Positions 1-10,653 of a DNA stretch of 64,000 bases are shown in pieces. Position 1 is the first letter of the stretch; each line of letters starts with the position of its first letter. Under the pieces are notes generated by a model. The model searched no databases and was not told where the DNA came from. It saw only the letters and a program-made list of their open reading frames with translations. Source of the DNA: Antedon mediterranea (lineage: Eukaryota; Echinodermata; Crinoidea; Comatulida; Antedonidae); the NCBI RefSeq assembly GCF_964355755.1, contig NC_092675.1:28980912-29044911 (forward strand), in the 5' to 3' direction. The position numbers were made by a program, and so were the translations under genes.

Positions 1-596
1 TTTAGTGAGATCCAACTTACGCAAATTGCCTCTACAGATGTATTGTGTGTATTGCCCCCAAAAACATGAAAAATTAAGATTAACTAAATCAGACTTTGAA
101 TAGGTTAGTTTGTAGTTTTAATCAAATTAATCATTGGCTGGCAGCCAATTTTACCATTTTTCACTTTAAATTACAGTTTTTTCAGGTAAATCATTTTTGG
201 TTAGATGCAATATTTGGTCAAAGTGGATAACTGTTATGTGACATTAAAATTGCAATAAAAAGAAAATGCTCAAATGAATTTAAACTATTGGTCAAGCGTA
301 AATAATCTGCATAAAACATGAATGTTTGATCCAAAATGACCAGGTTAATGAAGTTTAAAACCCATTAATTTGTATAAGAATGAACTATTGCTATCATTAT
401 TCTATAATTTTGGTACTGTACTACAGGAGTGAGAATGTAAGGAAGACGATGAAAGCATATTGATCAAAACGTCAAGAAACTTAACAGTTCTTTTCAGAAC
501 TAATGTACATGGTGTACCGCAAACTTTATATCATATTGATTTCGCTATGCAAACCTTCAAATAAAATGTATTTAATTTTGTTGTTTGACATTATAG
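1..596. other. UROD intron or upstream sequence, no exon seen
   Basis: AT-rich sequence ending in the acceptor of the first visible UROD exon. I see no further UROD exon here. Positions about 455-530 are a dispersed repeat: their reverse complement matches about 9498-9600, sharing the segments around GTACACCATGTA and AAGAACTGTT. Confidence 0.5.
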
Positions 597-2531
597 CTTT
601 TACAAGTGTTTGACTCGCATGCTGGTATCCTTGGTAAAGACTTATTCTGTACATTTTCTCTTCCTTACCTGAAACAAATTGTTACAAGAGTCAAGGATTC
701 ACTTCGATCAAAATCTATCAAACCTGTTCCAATGGTATGTTTACTTTATTTGCATTCATATCTGTCGTCCTAAAATAAACTTGTATAAAAATAAATTTGA
801 GGCCTTTTCATTTTAATCGTACTGTATAACTGAGGTGTTTTAATATTATATAACAGTTTAGTTATGTGTATACAAATACTGCAGCAATAATTACATGATT
901 TTTGTGGTCATTTGTACAGCTGCTGCAATACTATAGATATGAACAGCTTATATTGATTGAACTAATAATTTATATAAATTACTATAATATTTCTTAGTTA
1001 AAAGCCAAACTGTTTTACTAATTATGTTTTCTCCTGATATCAAATGTAGGTGTCTCAAATAATTTTTGCTAGTATGTCAACATTTTTATGTCTTAGATTG
1101 TGTTTGCAAAAGATGCGCACTATGGCCTTGAAGAATTAAATAACAGTGGATATGATGTTGTAGGCCTAGATTGGACAATTCAACCTCAGCAAGCACGGTA
1201 AAATGTTACATTGTTTTCCTTAAAAGCTCTGTTTACACTAATCAAAAAAGTGTGATGTTATAACTATGTAATGCTTTTTAAAAACAAGTATTATAGATTT
1301 GAAAGGTCAATACTTACTTTCGTTATGACAAACTGTGAGGCAAGCATGAGATTTCAAAATTACACACTCTTGGTAACATCATGAAACTTAATGCAAAGTT
1401 GTCGAGACACAGATCATCAAGAGTAGCATGAGTCTGCTAAAAACATTGTTTAGCTAGTATCAAGTTCAAGTTCAACTCTCCTCAAAGGGAGACTTTATTC
1501 TGTATATAGGCCAGTGGCTTTAAAACATAAACATTTCTTTAGTGTGTCAGATGTTTGTTTCTTGACACCACATACAATAAAATCTGCTAATGACTTAATC
1601 ATAATTAATGAAACAAAGTAGAACATATTTAAAATTTAATTTGGAATGAGACGATTTCTTTCTTGATTATATAATGGACAGTTAAAAATAAGATAAAAAA
1701 CATCCTCTACTTTTCCTCTTTTACATAGTCTACAAATACAGGGAACATTTATCCATTTACCTATTTGGGCTTCTAAATTCAGAATATCAAGTCTTGCTGT
1801 ATGTGTACAGTATACTAATAGTAATTCATTTGTTTGTAAAATTGTATGAATACCCAGTATGTGTATGAGAATGCTCATACATCATTTACATTATCTCTTT
1901 TACATTATGTCAAGTCCCTGGCATTATGCTCTCAAGATCTCACACCACACACCTGAAATCTCACACTTGTTCACCAATTTCAATCTTTATTTTATTAAAA
2001 CAAAAATTTTGTCAAAGGACTTTGTTTTTCTGGTATGTCTTTTTATGCCTATATTCACCGATTCTGGGCCACAAGTAAAAATGTTACACGGCCACAAAGT
2101 GGGTTAAAATGTCCTGGGCCGACTAGGCTGAAACTTTGCTAGGGTATAACACTATGAATGGTTGCCCTATTTATTATTTTTGGGAAAAAATAAGTAAAAG
2201 GGAGAGAAGTTATGCTCTAACAGAATCCACAATCCCCAACTCACATACTTAATTTTCGTCACAAAAATTGCAGCTGTATTATTGGTTTAATTTTGCTTTC
2301 AATTTCAGAGCCGTCACGTCCAAAGTTTCTCTTCAAGGTAACTTGGATCCTTGCGCAATGTACTGCAACAAAGATGACCTCACATCAAAAGTTAAGCAAA
2401 TGCTATCACAATTTGGCACCCAGAAATATATAGCTAATTTAGGTCACGGAATGTATCCTGATTTTCCACCAGAAAGTCTAGAAACTTTTGTCAATGCAGT
2501 CCATGAGATATCTGAGAAAATGAACGAATAA
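597..2531 (+). CDS. UROD: Uroporphyrinogen decarboxylase, C-terminal exons (5' partial)
   Basis: Fifth enzyme of heme biosynthesis, a cytosolic TIM-barrel enzyme that decarboxylates the four acetate side chains of uroporphyrinogen III to give coproporphyrinogen III. Three exons are visible: 597-734, 1097-1197 and 2309-2531. All have GT-AG borders and compatible phases, and together give 153 residues plus a TAA stop. The first begins [10 protein letters not shown], the conserved FES/DSHAG segment. The second carries [12 protein letters not shown] and VVGLDWT. The third carries [12 protein letters not shown] and [12 protein letters not shown], the conserved LQGNLDP and NLGHG blocks of the active-site barrel. 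The reading ends at the family's usual C-terminus. A polyadenylation hexamer AATAAA lies at 2605-2610. The start codon and earlier exons are outside the window. Confidence 0.96.
1621..1850 (-). mobile_element. Non-LTR retrotransposon (LINE) C-terminal relic
   Basis: Within the UROD intron 1198-2308, the minus strand reads a short stretch with [20 protein letters not shown] followed by [11 protein letters not shown] Cys-x2-Cys, a spaced acidic/aromatic block, then Cys-Pro-x-Tyr and Arg is typical of the C-terminal end of LINE reverse-transcriptase ORFs. No upstream RT domain is present, so this is a 5'-truncated relic. Recognition is from motif pattern only. Confidence 0.5.
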
Positions 2532-2604
2532 TAAACTCCTAAACAACTGTTTCCAGAAGAATAGAAACATTCCCTAATTTATGTTGTTTATTTGCCAAGC
2601 AAAC

Positions 2605-2610
2605 AATAAA
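2605..2610 (+). terminator. UROD polyadenylation signal AATAAA
   Basis: Canonical hexamer 74 nt after the UROD stop. Further AATAAA-like motifs follow near 2640-2660, so the cleavage site is not fixed by sequence alone. Confidence 0.6.
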
Positions 2611-4641
2611 GCAGTACATACCATCCTTGTTAAATATTGTTGAAATAAAAATACATAAAATAAATTCTTATGCATTGTTAGGAAGAACATAGTTACATAG
2701 TTTTTTTTAAATAGATTTATACAAAAACGTACATAGATTAGGTAAAATGTAGTTGAAAATATATATGCAACTGAAAAAATGACAATGCTGTTGGTATCAG
2801 TGGCTGGATCTCAATGGAGATAAAAATAAAATAAGCACTGAAAAAATGACAATGCTGTTGGGATCAGTGGCTGGATCTTATTGGAGATACAAATAAAATA
2901 AGCAAAAAGCTAAATCATTGTCAATTGTTGCTCGAAAGCTCTACTTCGCAAGTGCAAGAAAATATATATAATATATATTTATGAAGCATTCATATAGAGT
3001 TGACAAGAGAAATCACACATATTTGCAAAAAGCCAGGTTGATATAATAGTTTTAGTACACATTATGTTATATTTTTTCAACATATGAAATAAAATGATGT
3101 TATGGATATAATTTTGTCATATGTATTTTCTGTTGTCGTCATATAGTTTAGTTAAACATGACTAGCTTACTACAGTAGTTTACTTGGTAGTACCGTTCAA
3201 TCCGCCATGTGGCAGAAGTGGAGGGTCCAAAGCAAAGCTGGAAATTGCTATAAATGAAGATTTTATTAAGTTGAATATATTTAGTATTGCATTAAAGGGT
3301 TCTCAAGTACAATGGAAGGTCCGTAATTACTACCGAAATCGTACAGAAATTAAGATAAATACCACAGAAATATTTTAAAAATTATGCAAAATTATGATTT
3401 GACCTAAAATAATGAGAAATCCTTGGCGAAACAAAATAATTATGGACAAATGACCTGCACTAAAGAAAGCCCTTCTTCCTCAGGTTTTCACAAATGTAAG
3501 AGTGTCAAAAATGAAACATACTCTGTGGACAGTCACTTTGCACATGCCCAGAAATATGTGCTAAGAATTACTGTTTTACGCAATTCTAATACTCTGAAAA
3601 AATAAAATGTTGGTAATATCAAGACTACTGAAATGAATTAAAGCAAATTGAGAATGACATATTATGGTATACTTTGGAAATTCCCACAACTAAATGGTTT
3701 GGATTTTGCAATTATAATGTGGCACTAATTATTATATGAAACTTCATTTAATCAATTCAGAGAAAACCAAAGTCTAAATGGTATTAATATTGGGCTGTTT
3801 TGAGGGGAAACAAAACAAAATGAGAAATAATAACAATTAAATGTTTTAACAATAAACAAATTCATTCTTGGTTTCACTTATGATCTTATTGCAAAATTCA
3901 GTTATTTAAAAATATTTTGTAATAAATTTAAATAATTTTAAATTGTGTACTGTATTTGATTACCTGCTTTTAGGAAAATATCACTTTTACTAAGGAGATA
4001 AAGCACAATTTAAAACGGCCTTGTTAAAAACACTATATTATTAAGTGAACAAGTTTTCTGTTTTTAAATAAATATATTATTATTATAATAGTAGGTGCAA
4101 TAAGCCAGAGGGTAGCCTCTCCCTACCAGCTTTTTTTGAAGGTGAAAAGAGGGCCTGTTATGACAGAGGAGGCATCCTGAAACCCACTTCCCACCACCCT
4201 ACAACATTCAGGATCCTCTCATGTGCACTGTTCACTATATCAAAATGCCCATTTCTATTCATCCTAATTCTACTAAAGCCAATTACAGTAAAGCTAGTAA
4301 AATTGAGCAGTGCCATGTTTGCTGGATCATGTGATCAACTCATGATTTTAGCTTTAGACAACCAGGTGTCAATCAGCCCATCTCAATGATTTCAATCATA
4401 CTTTCATAAAGACTTTTGATTTGTGTGAAACAGTACAAAAATATTGTTACATTTTGAACCAGAAAGTCTACTAAAAAGTCACTATTAATTTTATAACAGA
4501 CAATTAAGGTCATTAACTGTTCTATGGTATAAAAATTGTCAGAATAAAATAGATAATTCACACTACTTTATTATATCAATTATAAACAAATGGAATATGT
4601 AGTTTTGTTTTTACTATTTTCAATTTGGTGCTACTTGATAT
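2611..4641. other. Intergenic, UROD to EXOSC3 convergent gap
   Basis: AT-rich sequence with no convincing exon. It contains a 68-bp tandem duplication at about 2772-2905 (unit starting CTGAAAAAATGACAATGCTG) and short chance ORFs. Confidence 0.5.
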
Positions 4642-4808
4642 TTAAGCTCTGTCTACACTATCAAACTTAATGTGACAAAAAAATAAGGTTTGCCCATATA
4701 TGGACACGATGATGTCATACCACTGCCATATTTAAGCACATCAATACCATATTTGGGCACATCACATTTTTGTTGTCAAAATAGTTTGATATTGTAGAGA
4801 AAGCTTTA
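4642..4808. mobile_element. MITE family A, copy 1
   Basis: Palindromic inverted-repeat element. The left end is TTTAAGCTCTGTCTACACTA and the right end reads GTTTGATATTGTAGA...AGCTTTA. The interior is the family hallmark, with repeats around CCATATTTGGGCACATCA. Confidence 0.8.
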
Positions 4809-5206
4809 CTAATATAATAGGTCAGAGGTTATAGGGCAGACTGGTGACAGTGAATTGAGATGTATGGCCGTGTAAGTTCACCATTTATGCCATTGATTTA
4901 TAAAGATCTTTGATAATCAGTTATCAGATGAATACTAATAAATGTTGTTTTGCTGGCTTGTGTACACTTAAACACACTGTAAACAATAAAATTATTAATT
5001 ATTATTCCATTTATTTTAAAATATAAACAGCAAAATAAGTACATCAGTGATTATTCCATAAGGTTTTAGATACTAATAAACTGCTTTGTCTGGAATTGTG
5101 ATCACATAGCTGTTGGTACTTACTTTCAAATTATCCTGGCTGTTCTTTGGCCTATAATTTTCTTTCTTTATGCTAGTACCATGTGAGAGCCTTTCTGTAA
5201 GTTTGT

Positions 5207-5372
5207 TTTAAGCTGATTTTCCACTAGGCGAATTTGTTCACGCGAATCGAAAGCGTCAGCTTATACGCATGCGTAGAGAGGAATTTGGAAGATGGAAACA
5301 TGAATACGCATGCGTAAACTGACGCTTTCGAATTCGCGCGAACAAATTCGCCTAGTGGAAAATCGGCTTTAA
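5207..5372. mobile_element. MITE family B, copy 1 (CACTAGGCGAATTTGTTC ends)
   Basis: Near-perfect inverted repeats: the left arm runs from TTAAGCTGATTTTCCACTAG through GCGAATTTGTTC, and the right arm ends GAACAAATTCGCCTAGTGG then AAAATCGGCTTTAA. Inner arms also pair (CGAAAGCGTCAG with CTGACGCTTTCG), so the whole element is one long hairpin. TTAA is at both ends, suggesting a TTAA target duplication. The right TTAA is shared with the next family A element. Confidence 0.85.
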
Positions 5373-5532
5373 GCTCTGTCTACACTATCAAACTACTTTG
5401 ACAAACAAGTGTGATGTGCCCAAATATGGTAGTGATATGCCCAAATATAGTAGTGATATGACATCATGTCCATATATGGGCACATCACATTTTTTTTTCA
5501 CATAAAGTTTGATAGTGTAGACAGCGCTTAAG
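5369..5532. mobile_element. MITE family A, copy 2
   Basis: Starts TTAAGCTCTGTCTACACTAT directly against family B copy 1 and ends GATAGTGTAGACAGCGCTTAA. The interior holds two units of the CCCAAATATGGTAGTGATAT type. Confidence 0.85.
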
Positions 5533-5830
5533 ATAATATGACTAGTTGCCCCTCTCGCATCACATAGTGTCAACAGCACCAGCTTATTTGGTGTGCGTCC
5601 CAGTGGGTGTAAACTCCAATGTTTTACAATGTGAAAGGAAATAACTTGTAATGTGTCAACAGATTTCAACTGACGTTCTTCAACCAGGGAGATACCTGTA
5701 CTCTATGTACTCCAACTACAGACTGCAACATATGGAATGCTAATTGTGTCGTGTAATGGGTAAACTATTCTTCTTTATGGTCCATTAAACAAAAATCAAT
5801 CAGGAATCATCTCAACATATCTTGAGTTCT

Positions 5831-8800
5831 TTAAAATGTAGATAAAGCATTTATTAATTTCTGAACCATAATTTTAATCTGTTCCTCTGTCATATACTCT
5901 GACATTGATATGGCATTCATTAGTACAATTGTCTCTTCTGGTTTAGCTGCATTCACCCATATACGCCCATTCATTCCAGCCATTACTTCAAACTTGATAT
6001 GCTGTCCTAAGCCCTTTATCAGATTACACTCCTTACTCAGAATTCTGTAATAAATTATTAGCAATTAAAAATATATTAAAGACTTTTATTTGTATTTATT
6101 TCTTTTTAATTAATGCTGAAAAAATAATTATTAAAAAACAATTATTGCCAGCATTCCAGATTTGTTTTTAAAATTTTATTTTTAAAACCAAAAACAGCAG
6201 AAACAAATCAACCACTTACAGCCTGGTGTAAAAGAAACATAGACAATTACAACAATTCAGAAACACTAAAAACCAGTCTTTTGGAATAAAAATACCTGGA
6301 TTGTTTTAGGAAAAATACACTGTAATTAGCCTAACTAATGAATACCATACAAATAATGAAGGTGTGAACTCATTTAGAGGCTTAGTACTGCATTGTATTC
6401 AATAAAAGGACACATTGTATATACTGTAATGCATAACTAAATTTTAACTAAATTTATCTTCTCCATGATGATTGTGTCCAGTTACTTTGCCTTTTACCAA
6501 TATCTTAATTGCGAATTTTATACTATAGCCAATGTATATATATAATACCATAAATCTTCTAAGAATAATTTTTATGAACCTTTATTTAATTTGTTAGATG
6601 GATATCTTTGTTGTTTTTGTTTGTTGCTTTTAATTTAAATTTTTTTTTTTATTATGTTTTTCCTTTGTAATGTATTATATGATGAAATAAAAAAAAAATA
6701 AATAAAATAAAATAAATAAATCTTCTAATAGTAACCCACATTCTAATAGTAACCCACCTTATAAGTCAATCTAAAATAATAACCCACTACTCTAATAGTA
6801 ACTCCCATGGGTTACTATTAGAGTAGTGGGTGTAGTCACAAAAATGTATGATGAAACCGTATTTTGAAAATAAGCAGTTATAAAATAAAGTTAGAGTTCA
6901 ACCAAATTTGTTTATTCGTACTGTTTTATTATTTTGCTATTACATTAAATTTATTTACCCAGGGTAGCTCAAACAGGTAAAAACTGGTTTCCATTGGGGC
7001 CCTGCATTTTATGTTCTTTTTTTTATATTTTTTATTACGATGAGTTGCTGACCGGAAAAGTTGGGTGTAGGTTACTATTTTCAGATGCCTAATTCAGGAT
7101 TAGTAATAGTAACCCACTACTCTATTAATAATAATAATAGTAACCCACCCTAAAAACAATCAAAGAATAATAACCCAGGGTTACAATTAAAAGATTTACG
7201 TTAATAATGTCTCTACAGTGATTTTATTTCTACTTTTCTTTTGTTAAATTTCACTTTAAATATATTAGTTTTACTTGTACGTCTGATTTTGTTTATGTGA
7301 TCAAACCAGTGATATCAGTACTACGATACAGAAAGTGTCCATTTCACAATATAGACAGAAATAAATTAAATAAATTAATTATTTTTATGTGCATTTCTTG
7401 TAATCAAGGTCTGTTCTTTGAAAATGTGTCAATTGTGAGTGTAATTTAAGTTTTTCTATTGGCACAGTTGATCATTCTTTTGTGAAAATCTTTGCTTCTT
7501 ATTGTTGTTTTACCTGTTGTTTTACCTTGATTACTCATTGAAAGTAATTAGAATCACAGTTTGAAAGCTACAGTAACATACCAACAACCAAGTTACAGTG
7601 TCATAAAAAAAATTGAAAATTGATTAGAAAAGAACAACACAAAATCAAACCTTACTTTCTTACTAAGCCTAGAGAACATTTAAACATATAGCCACCCCGG
7701 TTTCTGTTGATCACCCCCAATCCATCACCTTTACCCCCGCCATCAATACACACCATTTCTGGTTCCATATCTTTGTTTGCTACCAGCAGTCTTCCATAAA
7801 CTATATCTCCAATCTAAAAAAAAAAAAAAACAATTTTAAGCATTGTTATTTTCCTATTACAGTATTTTCTATAATTCTATATTCTATAATTATGACTTTC
7901 TAAGATTTCTAATTTGATTAAGATTTTTTTGAGCTTGTCAACAAAACAAATGAAGATTCTGTATTCTATATTCATAATTTTTAATTAATATTTTTTAAAT
8001 AATTATAGACATATACTTTTTGTCGGTCTTGATGTATTTTATGTAAAGTGCCTTTGAGCATGGTTTTTCATGAAAAGGGCGCTATATAAATAAACTTTAT
8101 TTGTGAAAAATGTAAAAACATTAAACAAAATTGTCTTCCTTGAAAAAACATTTAAAATACACAAACCAACAGTGGTGTTGGTAGTCTATGAGTGCCGCTT
8201 ACCTGGATAAACCAACATAAGCCTCTCTCTCCGACGAGAGGTAAACATTACGAAAAGAATAACATTAATAACATTAATTTTTCCCCACCCCCGTCGGATA
8301 ATGGATCAGTCCGCCCTCAAGTGAGACACACCCACTTATCATCGTCATCATTTCTCAAGACCACCTGCCTGAGGGGACGGTAGGGAGGGCGTTTATCCAG
8401 GTAAGCGGCACTCATAGACTACCAACACCACTGTTGGTTTGTGTAGTCTATATCGTGCCTAGCTTACCTGGATAAACCAACATAAGCCAGTGTAGCACCG
8501 GACTAGAGTCTAGTCGGAGGCGGGAGGCAAGGTAAACATTGTCATACGTACCTAGTGCCTGGGCTTCAAGATTGAAGCTGCCACCGTAGACTGGTTTGCG
8601 GAGGTATCCGACAGGTATTGGGATGTGAAGGTGGACTGTGATCGCCACCATGCCGCTTGCAGGATGTCTGGAAGGGGCACCCCAGCAAACAGCGCCCATG
8701 AAGCGGCTATGCCACGCACTTGGTGCATATGTGCCGGAGGAGGCGTATTTGTGGAGTCGTAACCAGCCCGGATGGCTGCCACGACCCAGTTTGCCAGCGT

Positions 8801-10522
8801 CGACCGAGCAGCCGGTCGGAAGGGTGCAACAGTCGATACGAACAGATGTGACGCTGAGACCCGAATGGACTCTGTGCGTTTGATGTAAAACTTTAGTGCC
8901 CGCACTGGGCACCAAAATCTGTCTTCCTCAACCCCTGAACATGCAGCAATGGTGGGAATAAATACAGTCGGCGGCAAGAAGTTCAATGTCTGAGATTTTG
9001 CAAGGAAATCTTTCCTAAAAACTAACCGCGCGCCACCCCGTTCAAACCTGATGTGCCCTGGCTCCAGAGAAAGAGCGTGCAGTTCACCTCTGCGCTTGCA
9101 CGAGGCTAGTGCAATCAGAAAGGCAGTTTTGAGAGACAGGTAAGCTAGGCACGATATAGACTACAAAAACTGAGTTTCCATAGTTAGCACGTAATATCTA
9201 CCTGAACATTTGGTCGATTTCTTTTAGTTGCTCCTTCAAATGCCAAATACGATAAACTGGCTGGAACACTGCCTCCAATGTCCACAACAAACGTATCACC
9301 AGCTTTTTGAAGTACAATACCAATTACAAATTCTCCTTTTGTAGGAACATACTGAAAACAACAATATACAGTAGCATGGAAAATTAACATTGTTGATTGT
9401 TTGGAGGTTCATCCTTTCATTTATTTTTTTTGGTGATCTATTTTTTAATATTTAGTTACTATTTATTTGAATGCATGGCAAAATCAAATGTTGATTGATA
9501 TAAAGTTTGCAGTACACCATGTATATGTAGTCCTGTAAAGAACTGTTGAGGTTTCTCGACAGTTCAATCAATACACTTTGATCGTACTCTGGAGTACTTT
9601 TTCCAGAACTATATACATATGGTGTACTGCAAGTTGTTTTATTATTGTATCTGGTCTAAACAGATTTGAAAATCTAAAATTATTTTTACTATAAATATAT
9701 TGCTTTTCTTTTACCGATTCCTTATCAGGCTCGAAAGAATTGAATCTGGGATGATTGAATTTGAAAGGTAAATAAATGTTAATGAATGAAAAATGCAAGT
9801 TTGCAGGGAAAAATTTCATTTTAAAATTTTGTTTAGCAATATATTGCTAATCAAACTGATTTTTGAGTCGAGAAACATAGTTTTGTATTGTATTTTTTGC
9901 TACACAATTTAAAAAATCTGTAGCAAAAAGGTTGTTTTGTATAGCTTTTTGCTATGCTACACTGGCGAAATTATTCCCTGGTTTGTAATAAATAATACTA
10001 ATTATAAATAGGCCTAGGCCTAGCTAGGACTATTCTATACTGCAATTGCAATTCTATTTTTTTTGTTTTCACATAAATGAAAATTTTTTAATTTATTGTT
10101 TATTTCATATATCAATTGAATAGTAATATCTTAATGCTAGGCCTATGCAATTATAATTATGCTTCGCATTTTGTCTATTCACAAAAGTGCGTCGACTAAG
10201 CATATTCCGCCATGCCCTAGGCCTTGGATTGGGTCATGGGTGGAAATATGACTCGAGTGAGTAGGAGGATCTCATCATTCTCTTTCGTCCCCCGTCGTAC
10301 CCGTTTTTGATGGCAATCAACCCAGTAAGTTTCCGGGTCTGTTTTGTGTCTTATGATTCCACATTTACAAACAATAACTTCTTCCGATTCCTGACGTAAC
10401 CCTGGACCAAGCCGTATCTTTTTTCCATCATCTTCGTTTGTTTTTAGTACCACAACATCGCCAGGAATAACGATTCTACCTTCGACGGTGTTTTGATTGT
10501 CGCCCATGCTTGATTCCACCAT
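5831..10522 (-). CDS. EXOSC3: Exosome complex component RRP40 (EXOSC3), complete, 4 exons
   Basis: RNA-binding cap subunit of the nuclear and cytoplasmic RNA exosome, with an N-terminal domain, an S1 domain and a KH domain. Coding exons on the minus strand are 10522-10301, 9351-9202, 7813-7656 and 6044-5831 (222+150+158+214 nt; 247 residues plus stop), with phases 0, 0 and 2 all matching. Diagnostic segments are GPGLR and KCGIIRHK...YWVD (exon 1), GEFVIGIV and [20 protein letters not shown] (exon 2, S1), [14 protein letters not shown] (exon 3) and GMNGRIWV (exon 4, KH GxNG motif). The length is a little shorter than the human protein (275). Two candidate start ATGs exist, 10522 and 10507; I chose the upstream one. 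Intron 2 contains a DIRS deletion derivative and intron 3 contains a palindromic repeat. Confidence 0.96.
6716..7198. repeat. Palindromic GTAACCCAC repeat element
   Basis: About 480 bp bounded by inverted copies of AATCTTCTAATAGTAACCC (left) and GGGTTACAATTAAAAGATT (right). Several TAATAGTAACCCAC units lie inside. A perfect hairpin at about 6783-6830 has arms CCCACTACTCTAATAGTAAC and GTTACTATTAGAGTAGTGGG. It lies in EXOSC3 intron 3. Likely a non-autonomous DNA element. Confidence 0.7.
8022..8103 (+). repeat. LINE/SINE 3' tail-like sequence
   Basis: The sequence GTAAAGTGCCTTTGAGCATG, then GAAAAGGGCGCTATATAAAT and AAACTTTATT, resembles the conserved stem-loop tail (GCGCTATATAAAT) shared by L2/CR1-like LINEs and their partner SINEs. 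No body is recognisable upstream. It lies just outside the DIRS derivative. Confidence 0.55.
8158..9164 (-). mobile_element. DIRS retrotransposon, internally deleted derivative
   Basis: Reverse-orientation relative of the element at 22384-27750, in EXOSC3 intron 2. In element order it has the left terminus (9164-9138), then jumps straight to the C-terminal half of the recombinase ORF. The ORF end, the internal complementary region (about 8394-8492) and the right inverted terminal repeat out to the terminal hairpin (8158) follow. gag, RT/RNase H and the 5' half of the recombinase are absent. The deletion joins sequences that share ACCTG in the full copy. The right repeat also lacks about 12 bp (near 8314). 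Coding identity to the full copy looks high (roughly 97% by eye). Both outer ends are preserved, so this is an internal deletion and not a 5' truncation. Confidence 0.9.
8552..9146 (-). pseudogene. DIRS tyrosine recombinase, C-terminal catalytic part only
   Basis: Open frame reading [20 protein letters not shown] through to ILKPRH and a stop. It keeps the catalytic Arg (CKRRGEL), HQVR (His-x-x-Arg), AWW and the Tyr in SQYL, but lacks the N-terminal core-binding part. There is no start codon in context. The frame is undamaged, so the deletion is recent or the copy is young. Confidence 0.85.
9498..9632. repeat. Small inverted-repeat element (TTGCAGTACACCAT ends)
   Basis: Left arm TTTGCAGTACACCATGTATA and right arm ending CATATGGTGTACTGCAAG form an imperfect hairpin of about 130 bp. 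A related half-copy lies inverted at about 455-530. MITE-like. Confidence 0.55.
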
Positions 10523-10653
10523 TTTGGGTCATCCTAGGTCACATTGTTCAGCGTTAATTGTTTACGCATGCTCAGATCAATCAAAACATCTTTCCCACAG
10601 ACGGAACTTCCGGTGGTTTTGACACGGCGATAAAGCCAATTATATTGGTTAAA
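10523..10653. promoter_or_regulatory. Divergent EXOSC3/FCHO promoter
   Basis: Only 131 bp separate the two start codons, so 5' UTRs and core promoters must be compact or overlap. Visible motifs are an ETS-type site ACTTCCGG at 10606-10613, CCAAT at 10636-10640 and an inverted CCAAT (ATTGG) at 10644-10648. ACGCATGCTCA near 10564 resembles half of an NRF1 site. No TATA box. This is the usual composition of bidirectional housekeeping promoters. Motif roles are inferred. Confidence 0.7.

Noticed and set aside
8448-8915. 155-codon minus ORF, and its twin at 26982-27449
   Set aside because: Alternative-frame shadow of the recombinase coding sequence; the real frame carries the catalytic residues.
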